From Marinomonas rhodophyticola (GTDB lineage: Bacteria; Pseudomonadota; Gammaproteobacteria; Pseudomonadales; Marinomonadaceae): 64,000 bases of DNA. The notes under the pieces are model-generated. The model was not told the DNA's origin. It did not search any database and saw only the letters and a list, made by a program, of their open reading frames with translations. The stretch covers positions 496,001-560,000 of the forward strand of contig NZ_JAPEUL010000007.1 of NCBI RefSeq assembly GCF_026113935.1, read 5' to 3'. This document shows positions 30,923 through 39,551 of the stretch, in pieces. Every line of letters begins with the position of its first letter. Position 1 is the stretch's first letter. Both the position numbers and the translations under genes were made by a program.

Positions 30923-31659
30923 GTGCCTTGGAAGTATCGCAAAAAACAGGCCGATTCATTGGTGTGGGCGTCGGCCCCGGTGATCCAGAATTGATCACTT
31001 TAAAAGCCTTGCGCCTGATTCAGCGCGCTAGTGTGGTGAGTTATCTTGCTAACGACGAAGGCGGCTCTCAGGCGAAAACCATCGCCAGCGAAGCCTTTGC
31101 AGGCGTTACTCATGCGCAGAACGAAATTGCTATTGTGATGCCGATGTCGACGGATCGATCATTGGCAAACGAAGCGTACGATAATGGCGCAAAAGCCATT
31201 GCCAATGAATTATTACAAGGTAAAGACGTGGTTTTCTTGTGTGAAGGCGATCCGTTGTTTTTTGGCTCTTTTGCGTATTTACTAGAGCGTCTAGAAGGCG
31301 ATTTCCAATGCCAAGTCGTGCCTGGTGTGTCATCTATCAACGCCGCATCGTCCGCCTTGAATCATCCGCTAACCGTGCTAAAAGAATCTTTTGCCGTCGT
31401 TAGTGGGCGCCATACTGCTGAGCAAATTGATATGGCCTTAGCACAGCACGACAGTGTGGTTATCATGAAAGCTGGGCGTGCGCGCCCGCGTATTCTCATG
31501 GCGCTGCGCAAAACCAACCGCATGCAAGATGCGAAATATCTGGAATACATTGGCCGTGAAAACGAACGTATTGTGCGCGATGTATCCACCTTAGAAGACA
31601 AGGCTGGGCCGTATTTTTCCTTGTTCGTGGTGACCAAAAGCGAGCGGGGCACAAGGTGA
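30919..31659 (+). CDS. cobI: Precorrin-2 C20-methyltransferase (CobI/CbiL)
   Basis: SAM-dependent methylation of precorrin-2 (or its cobalt form) at C20, giving precorrin-3. It is 246 residues of the tetrapyrrole methylase fold, with the GVGVGPGDPELITLKALR opening, FLCEGDPLFFGSFAYLLERL, and VPGVSSINAASSAL. Its ends are coupled to both neighbours: ATGA with cobL, and its stop overlaps the GTG of cbiG. Confidence 0.93.
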   Translation: MSALEVSQKTGRFIGVGVGPGDPELITLKALRLIQRASVVSYLANDEGGSQAKTIASEAFAGVTHAQNEIAIVMPMSTDRSLANEAYDNGAKAIANELLQGKDVVFLCEGDPLFFGSFAYLLERLEGDFQCQVVPGVSSINAASSALNHPLTVLKESFAVVSGRHTAEQIDMALAQHDSVVIMKAGRARPRILMALRKTNRMQDAKYLEYIGRENERIVRDVSTLEDKAGPYFSLFVVTKSERGTR

Positions 31660-32486
31660 TACGCTTTATTGCATTAACGCCCGCAGGCGAACGTCTAGCG
31701 AATGCGCTTTTGTCTAATCGTCAGCGCAATCATTGGCCCGATGCGGTCGTCAACTACAAGCCAAAACCCTTTGCTGAGTTTGTTCAAACAGCATTTAAAA
31801 ACGGTGACTGGCTGGTATTTATTTGCGCCACAGGCATTGTTATGCGCACCCTCGCGCCCGTGCTGCAAGACAAGTATCAAGACCCGCCAGTGTTGGTATT
31901 GGACGAGGAAGGTAAGTTTGTCATTCCGTTGTTATCGGGTCATGAAGGTGGTGCGAACGAGTGGGGCGCGCAAGTGGCAAACTCCCTTGGCGCACAGCTG
32001 GTGATGACCACAGCGAAACCTTACTTGAATCCTATTTATACCTTGGGAATGGGCTGCGAACGCCATTGCCCTTTGGAATTTCTCGAAAGCCTCATGCTCG
32101 ACTCTCTAGCGCAAAAAGGCTTAACGCCAAACCAAATCCACTCTTTAAACAGCATCGACATCAAAGCCGACGAGACCAACCTCATCGCCCTCGCAGCAAA
32201 ATACCACTGGGACTTCAACACCTACAGCGCCCAACAACTCGCCCCCATGGAACCACTGCTCAGCACCAAATCTGACTATATTTTCAACACCGTCGGCGTC
32301 TATGGCGTCGCCGAATCCTCCGCGTTGTTAGCGGCTCAAATGGCAACGGGTACAGAGCCAGAGCTTATCTTAAATAAAATCAAAAACGCCAAAGCGACCT
32401 GCGCGGTGGCGAGAGGGTTTGATTCAAGGGGAGAAAATCAAAATAGTATAAAAAACAACCATTTTGATTCCTTGAATCCCCCTTGA
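31656..32486 (+). CDS. cbiG: CbiG-type protein (cobalt-precorrin-5A hydrolase / CobE-like)
   Basis: CbiG opens the lactone ring and releases acetaldehyde in the anaerobic route. The N-terminal domain shows FICATGIVMRTLAPVLQDK and IPLLSGHEGGANEWG; the C-terminal CobE-like domain shows LGMGCERHCP and SIDIKADETNLIALA. The variable middle domain of some CbiG proteins is absent. The start is GTG at 31656. The last 20 or so residues fall in an inverted-repeat region and look unlike the family, which normally ends soon after the ATCAVA strand. It is the last gene of the operon here; cobJ and cobM, its usual companions, are missing. Confidence 0.86.
   Translation: MIRFIALTPAGERLANALLSNRQRNHWPDAVVNYKPKPFAEFVQTAFKNGDWLVFICATGIVMRTLAPVLQDKYQDPPVLVLDEEGKFVIPLLSGHEGGANEWGAQVANSLGAQLVMTTAKPYLNPIYTLGMGCERHCPLEFLESLMLDSLAQKGLTPNQIHSLNSIDIKADETNLIALAAKYHWDFNTYSAQQLAPMEPLLSTKSDYIFNTVGVYGVAESSALLAAQMATGTEPELILNKIKNAKATCAVARGFDSRGENQNSIKNNHFDSLNPP
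32421..32478 (+). terminator. Two-step inverted repeat overlapping the cbiG 3' end
   Basis: Outer arms GATTCAAGG (32421-32429) and CCTTGAATC (32470-32478) and inner arms AATCAAAAT (32436-32444) and ATTTTGATT (32461-32469) are perfect complements. No long T run follows, so it may be a weak terminator or a small palindromic insert that altered the CbiG tail. Confidence 0.5.
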
Positions 32487-32506
32487 ACTCTTGACCCTTT
32501 TAATAC

Positions 32507-34597
32507 TTACCAGCGATATTTTGTACTGAGTACGATGGATCTTGATTGACCGTAGTAACAGTAATAATCACAAGCAGAAATATATTCTTTATCTATTGCG
32601 TTGTTGATGTTGAGCTGTGCACTCCATTTATCATTAATAGTGTAGGAGGCCATTATATCCAGTAAGGTAACACTAGGGACAGTGAGGTTGCTGTTTTCTG
32701 GGTTATCTTTTGATTCGCCAACATAACGTATACCGCTACCAAAAGACCACGCTGGCATGTTAAATGCGGCGCCCTTTACACTCAACCAAGCGGATGCCAT
32801 GTGTCTTGGAATCATCCCTGCTTGTTTTTTCTGATTATCTGCTGTTTTGTTCGTTTGGGCATCGGTGTAGGTGTAAGTAAGACTGAGTTTGGTATTGCTT
32901 GTAATAGCCGCCGTACCTTCTAACTCAATGCCTTGAGAGGTCACTTTACCTGCTTGTGTTGTCACATTGTTTTGAGTGACTAGTGCATTTTTTTGTGTCA
33001 AGTCGAACAATGCTAGGTTTATATAGCCATCAATGCTCTCTGGGGTATATTTTACACCAAGTTCAACTTGCTTACCTTCTAGGGGTTTATAAAGTTGGTT
33101 GGTGGTAGTGTCTATTGTTGTGAGTACGTCGAATGACTCTGCATAACTTAAATAGGGTGATAAACCATTGTCCGCTATGAACATCACGCCCGCATTGGTT
33201 GAAAATTCTTTGTCGCTACGAGATTCTTCCTTATTGCTCGTTTTGTTGTGGTTTGTGGTCTTTATGTCATCGTATCGTCCGCCAATCAGACCTATCCACT
33301 GTTGGTCGAGTTTGATTTGATATTGAGAATAGAGACTGGCTTGGGATTTTTCGATATTACGGTCAATGTTGTTCGCTGAGTTGAGCGGATTGTAATTTCC
33401 ATATACAGGGTTGTAAGGGTTGATACTCCCAAAGCTATAGTTATCTTGCTCAATACCATCTGTCTCATGACGCTGAAGGTCTAAACCAATTAAGAGGGTG
33501 TTTTCAATTCGGTCTGAAGACCATTCGGCAACGGCTTGGTTGTCAAATGTTAAGCTTTCGTTGGTGCCATCGCGAAAAACAATCCCTCGACCAATAGAGG
33601 TAGTATTTACATCCGCGTTTGGAAAAGCGTAGGAGCTACGAAGGTACAAATCGTTGTAACCGTAATTGAGCTTTTGAGACAGTGTCCAAGTCTCGTTTAC
33701 ATCGTGTTCAAGGAGATACCCTAAAGAAGCTTGCTTGCGTTTGTATTTATCGTAATCAGGTTCACCTAAGTTGGTAGATGGCGAAATTGCGCCATTTGAA
33801 GAGCGTATAATGGTTCCCGCTGCGGGGAAGAAAGGGTTGGTTGGTGTGCCGTCATCTTCTAAAAACGTCGCTAGAATTGTAAGGCGCGTTTGCTCTGAAA
33901 GCGCTAACGTTACGCTAGGTGCTAAGTAATGGCGCGTATTTTCAGTCCCATTCAGTTGGCCGTCATTTTCCTTAAAAGCCCCTACTATTCTGTATTTCAC
34001 CTTATTACCAGATTGTAATGAATCAGAAATATCAAAGGTAACAGCATGATAGTTGTTATTACCTACCTCGAGTTGGAGTTCTTTCTGAGTTACGTCTGTT
34101 GGTTTTTTCTGTACGGCATTCACAAGGCCACCTGGAGGTGCTTCGCCATATAGAATAGAGGATGGGCCTTTTAGTACTTCTATTTTTTCTAGTCCGTATG
34201 GCTCTAACAGCCAAGTGTAGTAACCATCTCGGAAGAGCCGGCTGCCGTCCAAATACGTTGCGGCATCAAACCCTCTGACTTTAAACCAATCTGTATCATT
34301 ATCAGCCCCGTATGGTTGTGATAAAACGCCTGATGTATAGCGTAAAGCTTCGTCCAATTTTTGAGGCGCGTGCGTTACTAGGTCTTCTTGATTAACCACA
34401 GACAATGATTTGGGGGGTTCTTGTGCGGGGCTATCGACTTTTAATACAGAAGTGCTGACTTCTATTGTGTCAAAAGTATAACCGCTATCTGAATTTTCTT
34501 CTGCAGAAAATGCGCCACTGCTTGTGACGATTAGGATGGAGGGTAGAAATGTATTTCTAATTTGTCTATTCAGTGATGTTCTTGAGGTGTGTGACAT
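32507..34597 (-). CDS. TonB-dependent siderophore receptor
   Basis: Outer-membrane receptor that imports ferric siderophores using TonB energy. It has 696 residues with an N-terminal signal region (cleavage probably near SGAFSAEE), the plug domain (SLSVVNQEDLVTHAPQKLDEALR, shown by the segments TSGVLSQPYG and EKIEVLKGPSSILYGEAPPGG), and a beta-barrel ending in the aromatic residue W (IVLSTKYRW). The plug resembles FhuA/FoxA hydroxamate receptors; the exact siderophore is unknown. A Fur-box-like site lies 68 bases upstream, consistent with iron repression. There is no B12 element here, so a role in cobalamin uptake is not supported despite the adjacent cob operon. Confidence 0.9.
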   Translation of the reverse strand: MSHTSRTSLNRQIRNTFLPSILIVTSSGAFSAEENSDSGYTFDTIEVSTSVLKVDSPAQEPPKSLSVVNQEDLVTHAPQKLDEALRYTSGVLSQPYGADNDTDWFKVRGFDAATYLDGSRLFRDGYYTWLLEPYGLEKIEVLKGPSSILYGEAPPGGLVNAVQKKPTDVTQKELQLEVGNNNYHAVTFDISDSLQSGNKVKYRIVGAFKENDGQLNGTENTRHYLAPSVTLALSEQTRLTILATFLEDDGTPTNPFFPAAGTIIRSSNGAISPSTNLGEPDYDKYKRKQASLGYLLEHDVNETWTLSQKLNYGYNDLYLRSSYAFPNADVNTTSIGRGIVFRDGTNESLTFDNQAVAEWSSDRIENTLLIGLDLQRHETDGIEQDNYSFGSINPYNPVYGNYNPLNSANNIDRNIEKSQASLYSQYQIKLDQQWIGLIGGRYDDIKTTNHNKTSNKEESRSDKEFSTNAGVMFIADNGLSPYLSYAESFDVLTTIDTTTNQLYKPLEGKQVELGVKYTPESIDGYINLALFDLTQKNALVTQNNVTTQAGKVTSQGIELEGTAAITSNTKLSLTYTYTDAQTNKTADNQKKQAGMIPRHMASAWLSVKGAAFNMPAWSFGSGIRYVGESKDNPENSNLTVPSVTLLDIMASYTINDKWSAQLNINNAIDKEYISACDYYCYYGQSRSIVLSTKYRW

Positions 34598-35079
34598 GGT
34601 GATGGTATTCCCAGTGATTCTTTTATCGTGCTTTAGAATGTTATATAAGATTAATGCTAGTAATGCTAATGGTTTTCATTATCTCATTATTTTGATGTAG
34701 TAGTTTGTATTTTTATGCTGATATTAAATATCTTTATGCGCTTCAAAGAGGGTTTGTGCGTGGGGAGGTTTGAAAATAGAGTAGGTATTGCTGGCAAAAC
34801 AGCGGAGAGGAACCGGAAATAAAAACAGATAAAAATCAATGAGTCTTACAGCTTGCTTCCCTTAAATGACATGCCTAACTTGATTATTGAAAGGGTGTGT
34901 ACTTTCTTTAAAGTGTTGATTTCTTAGTGTCTGGTGCTTGTATAACATCTTGTTTTCGATGATGGTTTAATTTGATGGTTGTCCTACTGTTGGAAGAACT
35001 GTTTTCGTTTTTCGGTGTCGAATAATAATAACAATATGAGTCTGTTGATGAATCAGGACTCTGCAAAGAGAGGGCTTTC
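34598..35079. other. Divergent intergenic region between siderophore receptor and fadD
   Basis: About 480 bases. Apart from the Fur box I recognise no gene, RNA or strong terminator. A short frame beginning at 34979 lacks a convincing ribosome site and overlaps fadD in another frame. Promoters for both neighbours must lie here. Confidence 0.6.
34665..34683 (-). promoter_or_regulatory. Fur box of the siderophore receptor gene
   Basis: On the minus strand GATAATGAAAACCATTAGC matches the 19-bp Fur consensus at 16 positions. It lies 68 bases ahead of the receptor start, where a promoter is expected. Confidence 0.7.
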
Positions 35080-36831
35080 ATGTCAAACGATCATATTTAT
35101 GACAGCGCACCTTGGACTCCGTTTTATAGTATGGCGACCAGCGCTGACCATGTCACGGATCAACCCCAAGAAAAGCATTTTTCCAGTATCCCTGCGATGG
35201 TTGTGGCAGCGGCACAAAATTATAAAGAGCAGAAAGCGTTTACTACCTGTATGCCCAATGGCATGAATGGCCATCTTACTTACTCACAAGTCGATGAAAT
35301 GTCAGATGCCTTTGCTGTTTACCTGCGTGAAACGCTGGGTCTAAAAGCGGGCGATCGGGTGGCGGTACAAATGCCAAACTGTTTGGCTTTGCCTGCTGCT
35401 GCCTTTGGTATTCTCAAGGCGGGTTGCGTGTTGGTCAATGTGAACCCTCTGTACACACGACGAGAAATGACACATCAGTTTAATGATTCTGGCGCAACCG
35501 CTCTGGTTATTATTGATATGTTTGCTGATAAGTTAGAAGATATCTTGGCGAACACCGGAGTTAAACATGTTGTCTTAACTTCTATCTCCCAATGGTTTTC
35601 GCCACTTATTCGTGGTGTTTTAAACCTGGTGCTGAAGTATTGGAATAAGGCCATTCCAAGGCATAATCTTAATGCGCAATGGTTGGACGCTGCCATTGAG
35701 GCAGGTCGCAAAACTCAGAAAGAACAAAACCTTGATGTTTCTGCTTATTGGCAAGGTCTGCAACGGGAAGAAACGGCCTTGTTGCAATACACTGGCGGCA
35801 CGACAGGCGTGAGCAAAGGTGCTGTGTTAACGCACGGGAATTTACTGAGTAATCTTGAACAGGTTAACTCGGTGGCAGGCAGTCACATTGAGGCGGGTAA
35901 AGAGTGTATTTTAACCGCTTTGCCTATGTATCATATTTTCGCTTTTACGGTGAATTTATTGGCCTTTTATCACAAAGGCGCTCACAACATATTAGTTCCT
36001 AGTCCTCGTCCTATTCAAAACTGCCAACGAGCATTTGATAATTACCCCATTACTTGGATATCAGGTGTTAATACACTGTTTAACGCCTTGTTAAACGAAG
36101 AATGGTTCACGGTTTATCCTCCTAAAACGATGAAGGTCGCTTTGGCTGGTGGGGCGGCATTGCATAAATCTGTCGCAGCACGTTGGCGCTCTGTAGTGGG
36201 GACACCCATCGCAGAAGGGTATGGATTAACCGAAAGCTCTCCTGTTATTTGTTTTAATCCGATTGGTCATGAACGAGAGAACAGTATTGGTATTCCTGCG
36301 CCTTTAACTGAGGTGCGTATAGTCGATAACAACGGCGCCACGGTAGGTTTGGGAGACGCTGGGGAAATTATTGCCCGTGGTCCTCAGATCATGAAGGGCT
36401 ATTGGAATCGTCCAGAGGAAACGGCACAGGTCTTAAAAGACGGTTGGTTATATACGGGGGATATCGGCACCATGTCCGAAGACGGTCATTTTCATATCGT
36501 GGATCGTAAAAAGGACATGATTTTAGTGAGCGGTTTTAATGTGTATCCCAATGAAGTCGAGGACGCGATAGCACGATTATCTCAGGTGCAAGAATCCGCC
36601 GTCATTGGTGTACCTGATGACCTAACGGGTGAAGCGGTTCATGCTTATGTGGTGTTGAGGGAATCGGGTCTGAGTGCTCAAGATATTATCAAGCACTGCA
36701 AAACAGAATTAGCGGCGTATAAAGTGCCCAAAAAAATTGTTTTCAGGGAGGATTTGCCAAAAACACCGGTTGGTAAAGTATTGCGTAAAGACGTTCGTGC
36801 CTTGGCTGTTAAAAGTGAAAAAGCAGCTTAA
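35080..36831 (+). CDS. fadD: Long-chain fatty acid-CoA ligase FadD
   Basis: Activates fatty acids to acyl-CoA through an acyl-AMP intermediate, at the inner face of the inner membrane. It has 583 residues. The AMP-binding signature LQYTGGTTGVSKGA is at about residue 230, followed by EGYGLTESSPV and the VDRKKDMILVSGFNVYPNE hinge, and the C-terminal catalytic lysine in KTPVGKVLRK. GAGAGGGC lies just ahead of the ATG. It is followed by a BASS-type transporter 38 bases later. Confidence 0.94.
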   Translation: MSNDHIYDSAPWTPFYSMATSADHVTDQPQEKHFSSIPAMVVAAAQNYKEQKAFTTCMPNGMNGHLTYSQVDEMSDAFAVYLRETLGLKAGDRVAVQMPNCLALPAAAFGILKAGCVLVNVNPLYTRREMTHQFNDSGATALVIIDMFADKLEDILANTGVKHVVLTSISQWFSPLIRGVLNLVLKYWNKAIPRHNLNAQWLDAAIEAGRKTQKEQNLDVSAYWQGLQREETALLQYTGGTTGVSKGAVLTHGNLLSNLEQVNSVAGSHIEAGKECILTALPMYHIFAFTVNLLAFYHKGAHNILVPSPRPIQNCQRAFDNYPITWISGVNTLFNALLNEEWFTVYPPKTMKVALAGGAALHKSVAARWRSVVGTPIAEGYGLTESSPVICFNPIGHERENSIGIPAPLTEVRIVDNNGATVGLGDAGEIIARGPQIMKGYWNRPEETAQVLKDGWLYTGDIGTMSEDGHFHIVDRKKDMILVSGFNVYPNEVEDAIARLSQVQESAVIGVPDDLTGEAVHAYVVLRESGLSAQDIIKHCKTELAAYKVPKKIVFREDLPKTPVGKVLRKDVRALAVKSEKAA

Positions 36832-36869
36832 CAATAATGATAAAAATCTGGTATCGGAGATAGGGCGAT

Positions 36870-37766
36870 ATGTTAAGTCCATTTGAAGAAAGTTTATTAT
36901 CCATCATGATGGTGATCATTATGTTTGGTATGGGGGCGTCGCTAACGTTTAAAGACTTCAAGTTATCCATGCGTCATCCACAAGCGATTGGTATCGGTTT
37001 TTTATCGCAATATTTGCTTATGCCCTTTATCGCGTTTGCCCTTGCTTGGCTCCTCAATTTGTCGACGGAGCAGACGGTAGGATTGGTGCTGATGGGATGC
37101 ATGCCAGGTGGCACTACATCGAATATTTTTGCGTACTTTTCCAAGAGTTTACTGAGTTTGAGTATCATGATGACGATTTGCTCAACACTGGCAGGATTCA
37201 TTTTAGTGCCTATATGGATGGCGCTCTACACGCAGGGTATCGATGATGCCTTTAGGATTCCGCCGGATCAAATCGCGCGGCTGTTATTTTTACTACTTAT
37301 TCCCACTTTATTAGGTATGTGGTTAAGGCGGAAAAATGCGAACGTTGGCGCGATTATTGAGCTTATGGGCGGCTTACTCGGGGCGGTAGTGATACTCTTT
37401 CTAGTGGTGACTTGGGCGCCACGTAATTGGCGATTACTGATGGAAACCAGTTGGCAAGTTTACGCCGCTGTGATTTTACTTGGCTTGGTTGGCTTTTTAT
37501 TTGGTTATCTATTTTCGAGAGTGATGAAGTTGAGTACACAAAAAGCACGCACCGTTTCTTTGGAAACAGGCATTCAAAATGGACCTTTAGCCGCCCTTAT
37601 TGTCATCATGACGTTTGCAGGTGAAACACAGCAGCTCATTTTGTTGATACCGGTAATGTATTCGCTTTTTATTGTATTGAATTCTACTTGGGTAACGGTT
37701 CTTTATCGCAAAATTACTTATCGTGAAGAGCAGGCAAGAGATCAAGCGAAAGTAGAACCTTCTTAA
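36870..37766 (+). CDS. BASS family (bile acid:sodium symporter-like) transporter
   Basis: A 298-residue inner-membrane protein with about nine hydrophobic helices. It shows MFGMGASLTFKDF, the MGCMPGGTTSNIFAYFSKS crossover region and ETGIQNGPLAALIV, all typical of the bacterial bile acid:sodium symporter family. Substrates of bacterial members are varied organic anions and cannot be assigned. It is probably co-transcribed with fadD, and a strong terminator follows. Confidence 0.85.
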   Translation: MLSPFEESLLSIMMVIIMFGMGASLTFKDFKLSMRHPQAIGIGFLSQYLLMPFIAFALAWLLNLSTEQTVGLVLMGCMPGGTTSNIFAYFSKSLLSLSIMMTICSTLAGFILVPIWMALYTQGIDDAFRIPPDQIARLLFLLLIPTLLGMWLRRKNANVGAIIELMGGLLGAVVILFLVVTWAPRNWRLLMETSWQVYAAVILLGLVGFLFGYLFSRVMKLSTQKARTVSLETGIQNGPLAALIVIMTFAGETQQLILLIPVMYSLFIVLNSTWVTVLYRKITYREEQARDQAKVEPS

Positions 37767-37775
37767 TATTTTATA

Positions 37776-37813
37776 GATAAAGAGACAGTGTCAATCGACA
37801 CTGTCTCTTTATC
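37776..37813. terminator. Bidirectional terminator
   Basis: A perfect 17-bp stem (37776-37792 with 37797-37813) and 4-base loop between the convergent transporter and ankyrin lipoprotein genes. Confidence 0.8.
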
Positions 37814-37842
37814 TTGATTGCTGCAATTTTTCCATTGTCTAC

Positions 37843-39432
37843 CTATTCTTGTAGACAATTCACTGATCCGCAGGCTTGGTCACAGGCGGTGTGCACTTGT
37901 TCGAATCGTTGGTAGTCATTGCAAGAATATGCGGTGGCAAAGTCTATCATCGCGGTACGGCACTGTTGGGTTTTGTAGCGTAAGGGGATGTCGTTGCTTA
38001 CGCCTGAGGGGCAGCTTACACGGTAACTTTCTGTTTGAAAACTGGCAGATGTGATGGAAGGTACTGTGTTATTTTGTGTGGCGGTATTTGCTTGAGCCTG
38101 TTGGCGTTGTTGCGCTTGTTGAATACCGCCAGCACGTCCATCCGTCATTATATCGGCAATGCCACTGCCGACAATGTCCACCACGGAACTTGAGTCAACG
38201 CCAGTATTGCTGGCGGCTGCCCCCACTGCGGTGAGTCCCGTTATGGCGATTACCTTACCAAAGACATTGCCTGAATCTGTTTGTTCTTGCTGTTTTGCTT
38301 GGGCGGTTTGTTGTTCTTGTTGACGGCGACGTTGATCGTCTAAAGCAACAATTTGCTGTTGGGTTCGTTCCATTAACCCCGTCACTTGTGCTGGAGTTTG
38401 CGCCGTGCTGGTTAGTGCTTGAGGGTTTGCGCCTTTAGTAATCAGAAAGTTGACCAGTTCTGGATTTCCGTATGTGTGATTTAAGTGCATGTGATAGGTA
38501 TGTAAGGGCGTCCAGCCTGCGATGGGCTGATCATTCTGTATACTATAGCTGAAGGTGGCTGTGGTATTAACATTCGCACCAGCATCGATGAGTACCTTCG
38601 CCATTTCTATGGCACGTTGTCGGCTGCTGTCATCTGGTGTGTAGGTTGGCAAAAAGTAAAAGAGGCGTAGCGTCCAGTAAATAGCTGTAAAATGGTGGTC
38701 CTCCGGCTAGATTGTAATAGCGGCGATTCGCCGGTGTGCTAAAACGGCTGTTAGGATCGGTCCCTTGTGCCAATAGCCATTGCATCATTTGTGGCTTTCC
38801 TTGACTGGCAAGTGAAATGATGAGGGGAGGAATGTCTGTATTCAAGTCGGCCTGCAAATTTCCACCCATAGCCAATAAATGCTCTGCCAGTTGAGGGCTT
38901 TCACCGTAGATGGTGGCGATTTTTAAAGCGATGTTCAGTGTCGTTGGGTTGTAGTCTGCGCCAGCGCCAGCGCTTACCAAGCGTTCAAACGATGTCATGT
39001 TGCGTACCAACATGGCAGGGGTGATTTGGGCACGATTATCAATCGTCGATCCTATCGGTGGCAATGGCATTAAAGCGTAGGCGGCAGACAAGGGTGACGG
39101 TTTGGTGAAGTCGCTTTGTGGGTAGCTAATAAACAGACGATTAGGTATCGGTTGGTTGGGTTGAAACCCCTTTGCTAATGCGGCATTCAGTAACGCAGGA
39201 CGTTGATCCCAGAGACCAATGATACCACCTAAAGTGATTTGCTCTGAGTTGCTTGTTGTATTAATGATCTTTACGGCTTGAGTGTCTGTGGCATCTTTTA
39301 AGCGGTCTCACCCAGTTGATAGATGGCGACGTATTGGCGAGTTTGGGCATCTAGCCCTGACATGGCACAGCCAGACAGGAATAGCATGACAAATAGCAGT
39401 ATGGCCGAACTATTTATAAGACGATAGACCAT
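37843..39432 (-). CDS. Ankyrin-repeat lipoprotein, two frame breaks
   Basis: A lipoprotein of about 530 residues after repair. The start MVYRLINSSAILLFVMLFLSGC at 39432 supplies a signal peptide with lipobox LSGC (Cys22). The middle contains ankyrin-like repeats (GWTPLHTYHMHLNH, NFLITKGANPQAL, VLIDAGANVNTTA). A glutamine-rich coiled stretch (RRRQQEQQTAQAKQQEQ) leads to a C-terminal domain with six cysteines and Gln/Ala-rich linker. Frame breaks lie near 39297-39302 (one base missing) and 38630-38652 (one base extra). I do not recognise the C-terminal domain. A protein-protein role at the envelope is inferred from the repeats. True decay of the gene cannot be excluded. Confidence 0.68.
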
Positions 39433-39551
39433 ATCGAGCCCCTCAGTTTTTGATATAAAAATCATAAACCAGAGGGGCTGAAAATACCACTTATCGGCTT
39501 GGCTTAATCGAAAGGGTGTTGGCTTCCAACAGGCCTTTTTGATTCGTAGTG

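Noticed and set aside
34979-35266. Short plus-strand frame ahead of fadD
   Set aside because: It overlaps the fadD start in another frame, has no convincing ribosome site and no recognisable protein features.
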